Assembly (NCBI RefSeq): GCF_023718305.1
Contig: NZ_QEYO01000002.1
Coordinates: 124,001-188,000 of the forward strand
Origin: Gramella sp. AN32
GTDB taxonomy: Bacteria; Bacteroidota; Bacteroidia; Flavobacteriales; Flavobacteriaceae
Length of the DNA: 64,000 bases
Direction of reading: 5' to 3'
The translations under genes and the position numbers were made by a program. The notes below the pieces were generated by a model. It was not told where the DNA came from, made no database searches, and was given only the letters and a program-made list of their open reading frames with translations. Of the stretch, positions 26,914 through 36,361 are shown piece after piece. Numbering within the stretch: position 1 is the stretch's first letter; every line of letters starts with the position of its first letter.

Positions 26914-26989
26914 GACCATTTAAGAATAAATTAGGATAGGATTTTAACATATTAACCGGTTATTAACAGGTAAAAGAAAGCTTTAGGAC

Positions 26990-26997
26990 TATCTTTG
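26990..26997 (+). promoter_or_regulatory. Candidate -7 element for the YtxH/holin cassette
   Basis: TATCTTTG, 29 nt before the YtxH ATG. The upstream DNA has repeated TTAAC words but no TTG at the usual -33 distance. Confidence 0.45.
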
Positions 26998-27025
26998 AAA
27001 ACTACTAATTAAAAAATCAATACTT

Positions 27026-27418
27026 ATGGCAAGTGCAGGAAATACACTTTTAGCATTAATAACCGGTGCAGCGATTGGAGCTGGATTGGGAATTCTTTAC
27101 GCTCCGGAATCTGGGGAAGAAACTAGAAAAAAATTAAAGTCTGATGCGCAAACAGCTCAGGATAGATTAAACCAGCGATATAAAGAAACAACCTCTAATT
27201 TGAGTGATAAGGCTAAAAGAGCGAGAGCAGATTTTGAAACCAGACTTGAAGAAACTTTATCTTCCGCAAGTCATAAAGCTGATGATATTTTAGCTTCAAT
27301 GGAATCAAAACTTGACGAGTTAAGAAAGCAAAATTCAAAACTTCAAAAAGATAAGCCGGTTACCAATACGGGTAATTCGAATTCTAAGGGTAATACTCCA
27401 GACAAAGCAGTAGTTTAA
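27026..27418 (+). CDS. YtxH domain protein
   Basis: 130 aa. N-terminal glycine-rich hydrophobic segment (6-27, GNTLLALITGAAIGAGLGILYAP) followed by ESGEETRKKLKSDA, the YtxH signature, then a long helical, charged region predicted as coiled coil and a disordered Asn/Ser/Gly tail. YtxH proteins are small stress-linked membrane proteins of unknown mechanism. First gene of a three-gene run with a holin-like and a DUF6327-like protein (gaps 3 bp, then 4-bp overlap). Confidence 0.85.
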   Translation: MASAGNTLLALITGAAIGAGLGILYAPESGEETRKKLKSDAQTAQDRLNQRYKETTSNLSDKAKRARADFETRLEETLSSASHKADDILASMESKLDELRKQNSKLQKDKPVTNTGNSNSKGNTPDKAVV

Positions 27419-27421
27419 TCT

Positions 27422-27784
27422 ATGGCATTTGAAAAATTATCTGATGGTGTTCATGATGTAAACGATAATATCCAAGCTTACATCCATAGTAATACTGAAT
27501 ATTATAAACTAAAAGCCTTTAAACAGGGAATGAAAGGTGCTACGGCATTAGTTCGTTTCCTGATTATGGGTTTGTTATTGACCACCGCAGGTTTATTAAT
27601 TTCTTTTGCTTTGGCTATTGTGATCAGTGAACAAATTGGAATTCCAAGTTCCGGGTATTTTATTGTTGGAGCCATCTATCTCCTCATATTTATTTTGATA
27701 TATTTCTTTGCCAAAGAACCTATTGAAAAACTGGTTTTAAAGAAATTTTCAAAAATTATGTTTAACGAAGAAGATAAGAAATGA
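27422..27784 (+). CDS. Holin-like (phage holin superfamily) membrane protein
   Basis: 120 aa with two membrane helices (about 46-68 and 78-98) between charged termini. The layout fits the Phage_holin_3_6/competence-type family often found beside YtxH genes in Bacteroidota. There is no endolysin or other phage gene nearby, so a phage origin is not supported; a structural or stress role in the envelope is more likely. The stop codon overlaps the start of the next gene by 4 bp. Confidence 0.78.
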   Translation: MAFEKLSDGVHDVNDNIQAYIHSNTEYYKLKAFKQGMKGATALVRFLIMGLLLTTAGLLISFALAIVISEQIGIPSSGYFIVGAIYLLIFILIYFFAKEPIEKLVLKKFSKIMFNEEDKK

Positions 27785-27999
27785 GAATATATTCATCTTT
27801 TCAGGAAATAGATCGTGACCTTAAGATTTTGCAACTTCAAACTGAAATTGATAAGGAAGAACTTAAGTTAAGCTTTGATCAAACTAAAGATGAATTAACT
27901 CCAGGCTCCATAATAGGAAGTTCTTTCATGGCTTTATTTGAGAAATTCTTTCTACTGAAAGCGGTATCTAAAATTTTTGGAATTAGAAAATTTATGTAA
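27781..27999 (+). CDS. DUF6327-like small protein, third gene of the YtxH cassette
   Basis: 72 aa. MRIYSSFQEIDRDLKILQLQTEIDKEELKLSF is a conserved-looking helical start, and a short hydrophobic C-terminus (GSFMALFEKFFLLKAVSKIF-like) may touch the membrane. From memory it resembles DUF6327, a Bacteroidota family that accompanies YtxH and holin-like genes. Function unknown. A strong terminator follows. Confidence 0.72.
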   Translation: MRIYSSFQEIDRDLKILQLQTEIDKEELKLSFDQTKDELTPGSIIGSSFMALFEKFFLLKAVSKIFGIRKFM

Positions 28000-28020
28000 T
28001 TAAATTGCTATTGAAAAAGA

Positions 28021-28059
28021 AAAAAAAAGCCTTCAGGATTATCTGAAGGCTTTTTTTTT
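28021..28059. terminator. Bidirectional terminator between the YtxH cassette and the SPFH gene
   Basis: AAAAGCCTTCAG / CTGAAGGCTTTT perfect stem with a GATTAT loop, flanked by an A run on the left and a T run on the right. It can serve both convergent units; the SPFH stop codon lies in its right arm. Confidence 0.88.
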
Positions 28060-29017
28060 ATTCCTTATCTGAAGATTTGCGTGATTTTTTATCGGGTAGT
28101 TTCTTATTATGCTCTTTCATAGCTTCCCCAATTTGATTGGATGCCGTAAAAGAAGCAACCATATTATTCAGCATATCACTTCCCGCCTGTGGAGAATTGG
28201 GTAACAAAATAAGATTGGTATTGGTTTGTTCCCCAATAGACTGTAAAGTGTCATAATGCTGGGTTACCACAATTAATGCCGAAGCTTCCTGGGAATTGAT
28301 CCCCACATTATTCAGAACATCGACACTTTCTTCGAGACCCCGGGCAATTTCCCTACGTTGATCGGCAATACCCTGTCCCTGTAACCTTTTGCTCTCAGCT
28401 TCCGCTCGTGCTTTGGCCACAATTTTAATACGATCTGCTTCCGCATCATATTCCGCCGCAACTTTATCCCTTTCCGCCGCGTTTATACGGTTCATGGCAG
28501 ATTTTACCTGAACATCCGGATCAATATCGGTTACCAGGGTTTTAATAATATCATATCCATAATCTTCCATAGCCTGGTTCAATTCGCGATTTACGGCAAT
28601 GGCAATGTCGTCTTTACGTTCAAAAACATCGTCTAACTTCATTTTCGGCACTTCTGCGCGCACTACGTCAAAAACGTAGGACATTATTTGATCACTTGGG
28701 TTTTCAAGCCTGTAAAATGCATCATATACATTATTGCGGATCACCTGAAACTGGACAGAAATCTTAAGTTTTACAAATACATTATCCTTGGTTTTGGTTT
28801 CAACCATGACATCTAATTGCTGGACTTTTAAATTGATCCTACCTGCAACTTTATCTATCAAAGGAATTTTGAGTTGCAAGCCTGAATTCCTAATACTGGT
28901 AAATTTTCCAAATCTTTCCACAATAGCGGCCGTTTGTTGCCTCACTACGAAGATTCCTGAAAAGATGAGAAGTAGCAGAATAACTACTAAAGCGGGTATG
29001 AGCACTAAATTCAACAT
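28058..29017 (-). CDS. SPFH/Band 7 (stomatin-like, paraslipin type) membrane protein
   Basis: 319 aa. One N-terminal membrane helix (3-25), then the band-7 domain: FVVRQQTAAIVERFGKFTSIRNSGLQLKIPLIDKVAGRINLKVQQLDV, and a helical region rich in Ala/Glu (AERDKVAAEYDAEADRIKIVAKARAEAESKRLQGQG). Such proteins form ring oligomers that scaffold membrane microdomains or regulate membrane proteases such as FtsH or NfeD-type partners. No NfeD gene is adjacent. It ends in a charged tail. Confidence 0.93.
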   Translation of the reverse strand: MLNLVLIPALVVILLLLIFSGIFVVRQQTAAIVERFGKFTSIRNSGLQLKIPLIDKVAGRINLKVQQLDVMVETKTKDNVFVKLKISVQFQVIRNNVYDAFYRLENPSDQIMSYVFDVVRAEVPKMKLDDVFERKDDIAIAVNRELNQAMEDYGYDIIKTLVTDIDPDVQVKSAMNRINAAERDKVAAEYDAEADRIKIVAKARAEAESKRLQGQGIADQRREIARGLEESVDVLNNVGINSQEASALIVVTQHYDTLQSIGEQTNTNLILLPNSPQAGSDMLNNMVASFTASNQIGEAMKEHNKKLPDKKSRKSSDKE

Positions 29018-29064
29018 AATATTTAAATTTTCAATACAAGTTAAGTATTAATCCAGAAGGATTG

Positions 29065-29105
29065 AAAAATAAAAATCCCGAATTAATATAAAATCAATTC
29101 GGGAT
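29065..29105 (-). terminator. Terminator after gltX
   Basis: On the minus strand ATCCCGAATT and AATTCGGGAT form a 10-bp perfect stem with an 11-nt loop, followed by a T-rich tract. It ends the gltX transcript before the SPFH gene. Confidence 0.85.
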
Positions 29106-29125
29106 GATGCTAAGAAAATATAGCT

Positions 29126-30640
29126 TTAAAGTGTGTTTATCGCTTTTTGTATTCTATGAACCGTTTCGTTTTTCCCAATAAATGCGGCAATCGCGTAGAG
29201 ATCTGGCCCCTGTAAAGCGCCAACTAAAGCGATACGAAGTGGCATCATGACTTTTCCAAATCCTATTTCTTTAGATTTGATCCAGTTTTTTACAGTTGTT
29301 TCCAGGTTACTTTGAGAGAAATCTTCTGTGTTTTGCAGGACGGTTTTTAATTCCTGCATTAATTCAGAAGTATCTTCTTTCCAGGCTTTTTTTACATCTT
29401 TTGGTTCATATGAAGTAGGGGAGATAAAAAATAGAGAACCTTCTTTCCAGAAATCTGCAACAAAAACCACTCTTTCTTTAAGAAGATCTACGATTTCCAA
29501 AACTTTACTTTTATCAGCCTCAATACCTTTATCAGATAAAAATTCTGAAAAATCTTCGGTTAGCTTTTGGTTATCTTTCTCCTGAATATAATGTTGTTGA
29601 AACCATTTGGTCTTTTCCGGGTCAAATTTTGCCCCACTTTTATGAACTTTTTCCAGTTCAAAAACTTCCATAAGCTCTTCTATACTGAAAATTTCCTGTT
29701 CTGTTCCCGGGTTCCAGCCTAAGAAGGCTAACATATTTACCACAGCTTCAGGATAATAGCCAGATTCTCTATATCCCGCTGAAATTTCGTTGTTTTTTGG
29801 ATCTTTCCATTCCAAAGGAAATACCGGGAACCCCATTTTTTCCCCATCCCGTTTACTTAATTTTCCTTTGCCCTGAGGTTTCAGGATTAATGGTAAATGT
29901 GCGAATTCCGGGGCCTTCCAGTTAAAGGATCTATACAGTAAATAATGTAACGCCAGGGAGGGAAGCCATTCTTCCCCTCGTATCACATGGGTAATTTCCA
30001 TTAAATGGTCATCTACAATATTTGCTAAATGATAAGTTGGCATCCCGTCACTCTTGAATAATACTTTATCATCAAGAATTTTAGTGTCGATCTCCATTTC
30101 GCCTCGAATGAGATCATTCAATTTTAAAATTTCGTCTTCCGGAGATTTGAATCGGATAACATAAGGCTCTTCAGCATTTAATTTTTCCTGTACCTGTTCT
30201 TCAGTCAGCGATAGGCTATTCTGAAGTTTTAGCCTGTTATGCCAGTTATAAATAAATGTTTTCCCTTTCTTTTCATGATCTTTTCTATGCTCGTCAAGCG
30301 CATCAGCCGTATCAAAAGCATAATAAGCATTACCGGAGTTTACAAGTTGTTGGGCATAATCCTTATATAAATCTTTACGCTCACTTTGGCGATAGGGGCC
30401 AAAACCCTTCTCTTTGCCGGGACCTTCATCAAAAGGGATTCCGCACCAGTTCAGGGATTGAATAATATATTCTTCAGCTCCTTCAACATATCGATTTTGG
30501 TCTGTATCCTCGATTCTTAACACAAAGTCGCCACCATGTTTTTTTGCAAATAAATAATTATATAGTGCCGTACGAACCCCGCCAATATGTAGAGGTCCGG
30601 TTGGGCTGGGAGCAAATCTCACTCTGACTTTAGAAGACAT
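29126..30640 (-). CDS. gltX: Glutamyl-tRNA synthetase
   Basis: 504 aa. Class I synthetase charging tRNA-Glu. HIGH motif in PTGPLHIGGVRTALYN (12-27) and the KMSKS equivalent GKLSKRDGEKMG (about 258-269). The C-terminal helical anticodon-binding domain is complete (LVGALQGPDLYAIAAFIGK). It has its own promoter (-7 at 30659-30666) and terminator. Confidence 0.97.
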   Translation of the reverse strand: MSSKVRVRFAPSPTGPLHIGGVRTALYNYLFAKKHGGDFVLRIEDTDQNRYVEGAEEYIIQSLNWCGIPFDEGPGKEKGFGPYRQSERKDLYKDYAQQLVNSGNAYYAFDTADALDEHRKDHEKKGKTFIYNWHNRLKLQNSLSLTEEQVQEKLNAEEPYVIRFKSPEDEILKLNDLIRGEMEIDTKILDDKVLFKSDGMPTYHLANIVDDHLMEITHVIRGEEWLPSLALHYLLYRSFNWKAPEFAHLPLILKPQGKGKLSKRDGEKMGFPVFPLEWKDPKNNEISAGYRESGYYPEAVVNMLAFLGWNPGTEQEIFSIEELMEVFELEKVHKSGAKFDPEKTKWFQQHYIQEKDNQKLTEDFSEFLSDKGIEADKSKVLEIVDLLKERVVFVADFWKEGSLFFISPTSYEPKDVKKAWKEDTSELMQELKTVLQNTEDFSQSNLETTVKNWIKSKEIGFGKVMMPLRIALVGALQGPDLYAIAAFIGKNETVHRIQKAINTL

Positions 30641-30658
30641 ATTTCTTTCAATTTACGG

Positions 30659-30666
30659 CAAAGATA
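30659..30666 (-). promoter_or_regulatory. Candidate -7 element for gltX
   Basis: TATCTTTG on the minus strand, 19 nt upstream of the gltX ATG. A TTTA lies near the -33 position, one base from the consensus TTTG. Confidence 0.5.
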
Positions 30667-30752
30667 CAATCTTAAAAACGCAACCTAAAGCCTTTGATCC
30701 CTCTCTTAAAAGAAATTAATTTTATGTATTTTTAGACAAATAGGAGAGAGGA

Positions 30753-33700
30753 ATGGGATCTTACATTCGGGTACAGGAAAAGCTGGAATTATTTATCAGG
30801 AAGTATTATAAAAATTTAATGCTTCGTGGACTCATTTTTTTCCTTTTTACGGGCGTCCTGTATTTTCTTTTAATATCTACTTTGGAAAATTTTCTATGGT
30901 TTTCTGCGGAAGTAAGAATGCTACTTTTCTGGACTTTCCTCGCCGTTGAAATTGGATTATTAAGTTACTTTATTGGTATTCCTTTTTTTAAACTGATTAA
31001 ACTTTCGGATGGGATTGGAAATGAACAGGCTTCAAAAATCATTGGAAGGCATTTCCCTGAAGTAGATGATAAATTATTTAATCTCTTACAGCTAAGAAAA
31101 GACACTGAGCAAAATGAACTTCTGCTGGCCAGTATCGAACAACGATCTAATGAGCTACATCCTGTCCCATTTAATAATGCGATTGATTATAAAGAAAACA
31201 AAAAGCATCTTAGTTTATTGATTTTACCAATCTTAATTATTTTACTGATTGTTGTAGCGGGAAAAACTTCAAATCTCACTAACGGTTTCTATAGAATATC
31301 AGCCTATAACGAACATTTTGAAAAGCCAGCTCCGTTCAAATTTCAGGTTATAAATAACAATTTAAAGATTATTGAAGGGCAGGATCTTAAATTACAGGTA
31401 AAGACTATTGGAGATTATTATCCTGAAAATGTTCAGATCAAAACAGGGAATTCCGAAGGATTTTTAAAACAAATTTCGCCAGGGCATTTTGAATATAACT
31501 TTGCGAATATCACAGAGTCTTTTCAATTTCAATTGATTTCTAATGAAGTCACTTCAAGAAAATACAATATTGAGTCAATAAAAACGCCGAAATTATTGGA
31601 GTTTAAAATGCATATTTTTTATCCGCCATACACCGGGATGAAGAATGAAATATTAAAGGGCACTGGCAATGCGATCTTACCGGAAGGAAGTAAAATTGAA
31701 TGGAATTTTAATACAAAAAATGCAGAATCAATAAACTTACGTTTTCCAGATACGTTGCTGAATTTGTCGCTCACAGATAATGTTCAGCAATTTGAAAGAA
31801 ATGTTTATGCCAATATTACTTATACTATAAGTACCAGCAACACCAATTTAAAAGATTATGAACCACTGGAATATCGTATTCAAACCATTAAAGATGAATA
31901 TCCTAAAATTTCCATAGAAAGTAAAAAAGATTCATTAAATGCTGATATTCAATATTTTAAAGGTAACATTTCAGATGATTATGGTTTATCCAAACTTCAA
32001 CTGGTGTATCAATTGCAGAACGACGATGCAAATAATCTAAAAATTGATATCCCGGTGGCAAGGGCAGCCGTAGATGAGTTTGTATATGCTTTTCCCGGCA
32101 ATTTGAATTTAGAAGCAGGGAAAAGTTATTCCTATTATTTTCAGGTTTTTGATAATGATGGTGTTCATGGTGCCAAGTCGGCTAAATCTGAATCTTTTAC
32201 TTATCGAAAGCGAACCGAAGAAGAATTGCAAACAGAAAACCTTCAGGAGCAACAAAAAACAATAACCGATTTTGATAAACAATTAAAAGATTATAATAAT
32301 TCCGCAGAAGAACTAGAGAAATTAAGTAACCTGGAAAAAGAAAAACAGGAACTTAATTATAATGAGAAAAGGCAACTCGAAGAATTTTTGAAAAGACAGA
32401 ATAAACAGAATGAGATGATGCAGAATTATTCTGAAAAATTGGAAAAATCATTAGAGAAATTGAATAATGAGAGTAACAGTGAAATGTCAAAAGAATTAAA
32501 AGACAGACTGGAAAGCACAGAAAAGCGGTTGCGAGAAAGTGAAGAGCTGTTAAAAGAACTGGAGAAATATTCCGATAAAATTGAAAAGGAAGATCTTGGA
32601 CAAAAATTAGATGAACTTTCTAAAAAGAACAAAAATAATAAAAGAAACCTTGAACAAATTCTGGAATTAACCAAACAGTATTATGTAGAGGAAAAGAAAC
32701 AAAAGCTTGCCCGTGATCTTGAAAAATTAGGAGAGGAACAAAAAAAGCTTTCAGAAAAGGAGGAGCAAAATAATGCGGAAGAACAAAGAAAACTAAATGA
32801 CAAATTTGATGATTTTCAGAAAAATATGGATGAGTTGGAAAAGGAAAATGAAAGTTTGAAGAATAAGAAAGACCTGGGAATTGAAGAAGTTGATGAAGAA
32901 AGTGTAAAGAAAGAACAGGAAAAGGCAACGGAGAAATTAGAAAATTCTGAACAGCAAATCGGAAAGGAAGATGATAAGAAAGATGCCCAGAAAAACCAGA
33001 AAAAAGCCGGGGAGCAAATGCAGCAAATGAGTGCGAAAATGAAACAAAGTTCTAAGGCCCAGCAAATGGAACAATTAGATGCTGATGCTGAAAGTTTACG
33101 GCAAATTCTCGATAACCTGGTATTGTTTTCCTTAGAACAGGAAAGCTTACTAAAGGATTTTAGAAAAATAAGTCAAAGTAATCCCCAATATGCTGGTAAA
33201 TTAAAGGACCAGGCAAATTTAAGGGAGAATTTTCATCATGTAGATGATAGCTTGTATTCGCTGGCACTTCGAAATGCCATGATAAGCGATGTGATTACGG
33301 AAAAACTCACCGATGTTGAATATGATCTCGATAAATCACTGGAAAGGTTATCTGAGAATGAAATTCAGCAGGGGACATCCAGCCAGCAATATGTAGTTAC
33401 CGGAGCTAATGATCTGGCTATATTGTTAGACCAGGTTTTAGAATCGATGCAGAATATGATGATGAATGCCCAGCCAGGTAAAGGCGATGGGGAAGAATTT
33501 CAATTACCTGATATTATCTCAAAACAACAGAAGTTAATGGAAGAGATGAAAAAAGGTATGGGAGATAAGTTAGGAAAAGAAGGTGAGCAGAAATCTGAAA
33601 GTAAAAGTAAGGGTGAGGGTAAAGGTGAATCACAGGGCGAAGGCGAAAATGGGAAGGTCTTTGAAATTTATAAAGAACAGCAAATGTTGAGGATGGAAAT

Positions 33701-34052
33701 GGAAAAAATGCTTCAGGAAAATGGTTTAAATCCCAATGGGGGTTTGCCTGCAGAAATGAAAAAAATTGAAGATGATTTGTTGGATAAAGGCTTTGATCCT
33801 TCAACCATAAAGAAAATGGAGCAATTGGAATATGACCTTCTGGAATTCGAAAAAGCGAACCAGTTACAGGGAAAAGATAAGAAAAGAAAATCTGAAACGA
33901 ACCAGAATAACTTTATAAACCCGCTTCAAAACCAAATAGATAAGGCAAAAGAATATTTCAATTCTACTGAAATTTTAAACCGACAAACCTTACCTTTGCG
34001 CCAAATTTACAGAGAAAAAGTAAAGGAATATTTTGGAGCAAACGGAGATTAA
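30753..34052 (+). CDS. DUF4175 family large membrane/coiled-coil protein
   Basis: 1099 aa. Two membrane helices near the N-terminus (about 23-48 and 57-82) and a third at about 152-172, then a large extracytoplasmic beta-rich region (about 185-480) followed by an extremely Glu/Lys/Gln-rich coiled coil (about 490-790) and a Gly/Glu/Ser-rich linker near 945-970. This layout matches DUF4175, a Bacteroidota family of unknown function. A purine-rich AGGAGAGAGG lies right before the ATG, an unusually strong Shine-Dalgarno-like sequence for this phylum. The 3' end overlaps ybeY by 20 bp. Confidence 0.85.
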   Translation: MGSYIRVQEKLELFIRKYYKNLMLRGLIFFLFTGVLYFLLISTLENFLWFSAEVRMLLFWTFLAVEIGLLSYFIGIPFFKLIKLSDGIGNEQASKIIGRHFPEVDDKLFNLLQLRKDTEQNELLLASIEQRSNELHPVPFNNAIDYKENKKHLSLLILPILIILLIVVAGKTSNLTNGFYRISAYNEHFEKPAPFKFQVINNNLKIIEGQDLKLQVKTIGDYYPENVQIKTGNSEGFLKQISPGHFEYNFANITESFQFQLISNEVTSRKYNIESIKTPKLLEFKMHIFYPPYTGMKNEILKGTGNAILPEGSKIEWNFNTKNAESINLRFPDTLLNLSLTDNVQQFERNVYANITYTISTSNTNLKDYEPLEYRIQTIKDEYPKISIESKKDSLNADIQYFKGNISDDYGLSKLQLVYQLQNDDANNLKIDIPVARAAVDEFVYAFPGNLNLEAGKSYSYYFQVFDNDGVHGAKSAKSESFTYRKRTEEELQTENLQEQQKTITDFDKQLKDYNNSAEELEKLSNLEKEKQELNYNEKRQLEEFLKRQNKQNEMMQNYSEKLEKSLEKLNNESNSEMSKELKDRLESTEKRLRESEELLKELEKYSDKIEKEDLGQKLDELSKKNKNNKRNLEQILELTKQYYVEEKKQKLARDLEKLGEEQKKLSEKEEQNNAEEQRKLNDKFDDFQKNMDELEKENESLKNKKDLGIEEVDEESVKKEQEKATEKLENSEQQIGKEDDKKDAQKNQKKAGEQMQQMSAKMKQSSKAQQMEQLDADAESLRQILDNLVLFSLEQESLLKDFRKISQSNPQYAGKLKDQANLRENFHHVDDSLYSLALRNAMISDVITEKLTDVEYDLDKSLERLSENEIQQGTSSQQYVVTGANDLAILLDQVLESMQNMMMNAQPGKGDGEEFQLPDIISKQQKLMEEMKKGMGDKLGKEGEQKSESKSKGEGKGESQGEGENGKVFEIYKEQQMLRMEMEKMLQENGLNPNGGLPAEMKKIEDDLLDKGFDPSTIKKMEQLEYDLLEFEKANQLQGKDKKRKSETNQNNFINPLQNQIDKAKEYFNSTEILNRQTLPLRQIYREKVKEYFGANGD

Positions 34053-34467
34053 TTTTTTCTACGAAACCGCATTTGAATTAGAGAAAGAAAAGGAATATAA
34101 ATCCTGGATCGATCGCGTAATTTATTCTGAGGAAAAATCCACGGGGGTAATTAATTATATTTTCGTAGATGATGAATATCTGCATCAAATGAATGTTCAA
34201 TACTTAGATCATGACACACTAACAGATATTATAAGTTTTGATAATTCTGTAGATAGGGTTCTTCATGGCGATATTTATATTAGTATTGACAGAGTGAAAG
34301 AGAATGCTTCTGAATTTAATTCTGATTTTATTGATGAACTGAATCGGGTGATCATTCATGGTATCCTGCATTTTATTGGCTATAAAGATAAATCTGAAAG
34401 CGATGCAGGCTTAATGCGACAGAAAGAGGATGAAAAACTAAAAATGTTCCACGTGGAACAATCTTAA
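34033..34467 (+). CDS. ybeY: Endoribonuclease YbeY (rRNA maturation factor)
   Basis: 144 aa from a TTG start inside the DUF4175 3' end; no ATG is possible without losing conserved residues. YbeY is a zinc-dependent RNase acting in 16S rRNA 3' processing and ribosome quality control. The metal motif reads HGILHFIGYKDK (about 116-127): the first two His are present, but the third position, His in E. coli, is Asp/Lys here; I recall the same variant in other Bacteroidota. The last codons contain the first parS palindrome (34445-34460). mnmG follows 14 bp later. Confidence 0.93.
   Translation: MEQTEINFFYETAFELEKEKEYKSWIDRVIYSEEKSTGVINYIFVDDEYLHQMNVQYLDHDTLTDIISFDNSVDRVLHGDIYISIDRVKENASEFNSDFIDELNRVIIHGILHFIGYKDKSESDAGLMRQKEDEKLKMFHVEQS
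34445..34460. promoter_or_regulatory. parS-like site 1 (ParB-binding palindrome)
   Basis: TGTTCCACGTGGAACA, a perfect 16-bp palindrome, identical to the site at 36362-36377 and matching the broadly conserved parS consensus TGTTnCACGTGnAACA. It overlaps the ybeY 3' end, where it encodes FHVEQ, 22 bp before the mnmG ATG. Confidence 0.85.
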
Positions 34468-34481
34468 ATTTTAGGTTTAGA

Positions 34482-36353
34482 ATGTTTGAAAAGATTTATG
34501 ATGTTATTGTAGTTGGTGCCGGTCATGCTGGAAGTGAAGCCGCCGCAGCAGCCGCAAATTTGGGTGCGAAGACCTTATTGATCACGATGAATTTGCAAAA
34601 TATCGCGCAAATGAGTTGCAATCCTGCCATGGGCGGGATCGCTAAGGGACAAATTGTTCGTGAGATCGATGCTATGGGTGGGTATAGTGGTATTGTAAGT
34701 GATACCAGCGCGATCCAGTTTAAGATGCTCAATAAATCCAAAGGGCCTGCCATGTGGAGTCCCCGGGTACAGTCAGACCGAATGCGCTTTGCTGAAGATT
34801 GGAGGTTAAAACTGGAGCAGACTCCAAACCTTGATTTCTACCAGGAAATGGTTTCCGGGTTGATTATAGAAAATGGTAAAATTACCGGTGTTCGAACTTC
34901 GCTGGGATTAGAAATAAAAGCGAAATCAGTTGTTTGTACCAATGGAACTTTTCTCAATGGATTGATCCATATTGGTGATAAACAATTTGGTGGAGGCAGG
35001 GCAGGAGAAAAAGCTGCAACCGGAATCACGAAAGATTTAATTGAAGCCGGTTTTGAAGCTGGCAGAATGAAAACAGGAACTCCGCCAAGGGTAGATGGAA
35101 GATCTCTGGATTATTCCAAGATGGTGGAACAACCTGGCGATGATATTCCGGGAAAGTTTTCTTATTCAGATGAAACAATGCCATTAAAAAAACAACGTTC
35201 CTGCCATATGACCTATACCTCAAATGAGGTTCATGAAATTTTAAAAGAAGGTTTTGACAGGTCACCCATGTTCAATGGTAGAATTAAAAGCATAGGCCCC
35301 AGATATTGTCCTTCTATAGAGGATAAAATAAATCGTTTTGCAGATAAAGATCGGCATCAATTATTTGTAGAGCCGGAAGGATGGAAAACGGTGGAAGTCT
35401 ATGTAAATGGTTTTTCCACTTCACTTCCCGAAGATGTTCAGTTTAAAGCTTTGCGTTCTGTTGTCGGATTCGAAAAGGTGAAATTTTTTCGTCCGGGCTA
35501 TGCTATCGAATATGATTATTTCCCACCTACGCAGTTAAAACATACCCTGGAAACTAAGATTGTAGAGGGATTATATTTTGCCGGACAAATTAATGGAACT
35601 ACGGGTTACGAGGAAGCTGCGTGCCAGGGAATGATGGCGGGTATAAATGCAGCGCTAAAAGTTCAGGAAAAAGATGAATTTATTCTGAAAAGAAACGAAG
35701 CTTATATTGGAGTTCTAATTGATGATCTCATCACTAAAGGCACCGAAGAACCTTACCGAATGTTTACTTCACGTGCAGAATATAGGACACTTTTGAGACA
35801 GGATAATGCTGATTTTAGATTAACCGAAAAATCTTTTAATCTTGGATTAGCCGGAGCAGAACGTATGCGCAAAATGGAAGAAAAGAAGGATAAGTCTTTC
35901 CGCTTTGTAGAATTTTTGAAGGATCTAAGCGTAGTACCTGAAGAAGCAAATCCCGTCCTGGAATCAAGAAATTCGTCGCTTATGAAACAAAGTGATAAGG
36001 TTTTTAAAGTTTTCTCGAGACCTCAAGTCACCATGCAGGATGTCATGCAGTTTAGTGGGGTTGAAGAATTTATTAGCGATAACGATCTTAATGAGGAAAT
36101 GATCGAGCAAACTGAAATCCAGGTAAAATATTCAGGTTATATTGAAAAGGAGAAGAATAATGCAGATAAGCTAAACCGACTGGAAAATCTAAAAATTCCC
36201 GATAATTTCGATTATTCTCAAATAAAATCAATGTCCTATGAGGCCAGGGAAAAATTAAAAAAGGTGCAGCCTAAAACTATTTCGCAGGCATCGAGAATAA
36301 GTGGGGTTAGCCCTAATGACATTTCTGTACTTCTTGTTTATCTGGGAAGATAA
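34482..36353 (+). CDS. mnmG: tRNA uridine-5-carboxymethylaminomethyl modification enzyme MnmG (GidA)
   Basis: 623 aa, full length. With MnmE it installs the cmnm5 group on U34 of several tRNAs, using FAD and methylenetetrahydrofolate. FAD motif VVGAGHAGSEAAAAAANLG (9-27) and MnmG signatures SCNPAMGGIAKG and GPRYCPSIEDKINRF are clear. In many bacteria gidA is a replication-origin marker gene; here it is flanked by two identical parS palindromes. No mnmE (trmE) is adjacent. Confidence 0.98.
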   Translation: MFEKIYDVIVVGAGHAGSEAAAAAANLGAKTLLITMNLQNIAQMSCNPAMGGIAKGQIVREIDAMGGYSGIVSDTSAIQFKMLNKSKGPAMWSPRVQSDRMRFAEDWRLKLEQTPNLDFYQEMVSGLIIENGKITGVRTSLGLEIKAKSVVCTNGTFLNGLIHIGDKQFGGGRAGEKAATGITKDLIEAGFEAGRMKTGTPPRVDGRSLDYSKMVEQPGDDIPGKFSYSDETMPLKKQRSCHMTYTSNEVHEILKEGFDRSPMFNGRIKSIGPRYCPSIEDKINRFADKDRHQLFVEPEGWKTVEVYVNGFSTSLPEDVQFKALRSVVGFEKVKFFRPGYAIEYDYFPPTQLKHTLETKIVEGLYFAGQINGTTGYEEAACQGMMAGINAALKVQEKDEFILKRNEAYIGVLIDDLITKGTEEPYRMFTSRAEYRTLLRQDNADFRLTEKSFNLGLAGAERMRKMEEKKDKSFRFVEFLKDLSVVPEEANPVLESRNSSLMKQSDKVFKVFSRPQVTMQDVMQFSGVEEFISDNDLNEEMIEQTEIQVKYSGYIEKEKNNADKLNRLENLKIPDNFDYSQIKSMSYEAREKLKKVQPKTISQASRISGVSPNDISVLLVYLGR

Positions 36354-36361
36354 ATTTTAGT

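Noticed and set aside
26914..27025. TTAAC-rich stretch before the YtxH gene as an operator
   Set aside because: The repeats are short, irregular and AT-biased; no symmetry that would suggest a binding site.
27422..27784. Holin-like gene as a sign of a prophage
   Set aside because: No endolysin, integrase, capsid or repressor genes nearby; holin-superfamily proteins beside YtxH are common in non-phage contexts.
34390..34420. Loss of the third metal-ligand His in YbeY as a sign of a dead enzyme
   Set aside because: The Asp/Lys variant at this position seems shared by Bacteroidota homologues as I recall them, and the rest of the fold is intact.
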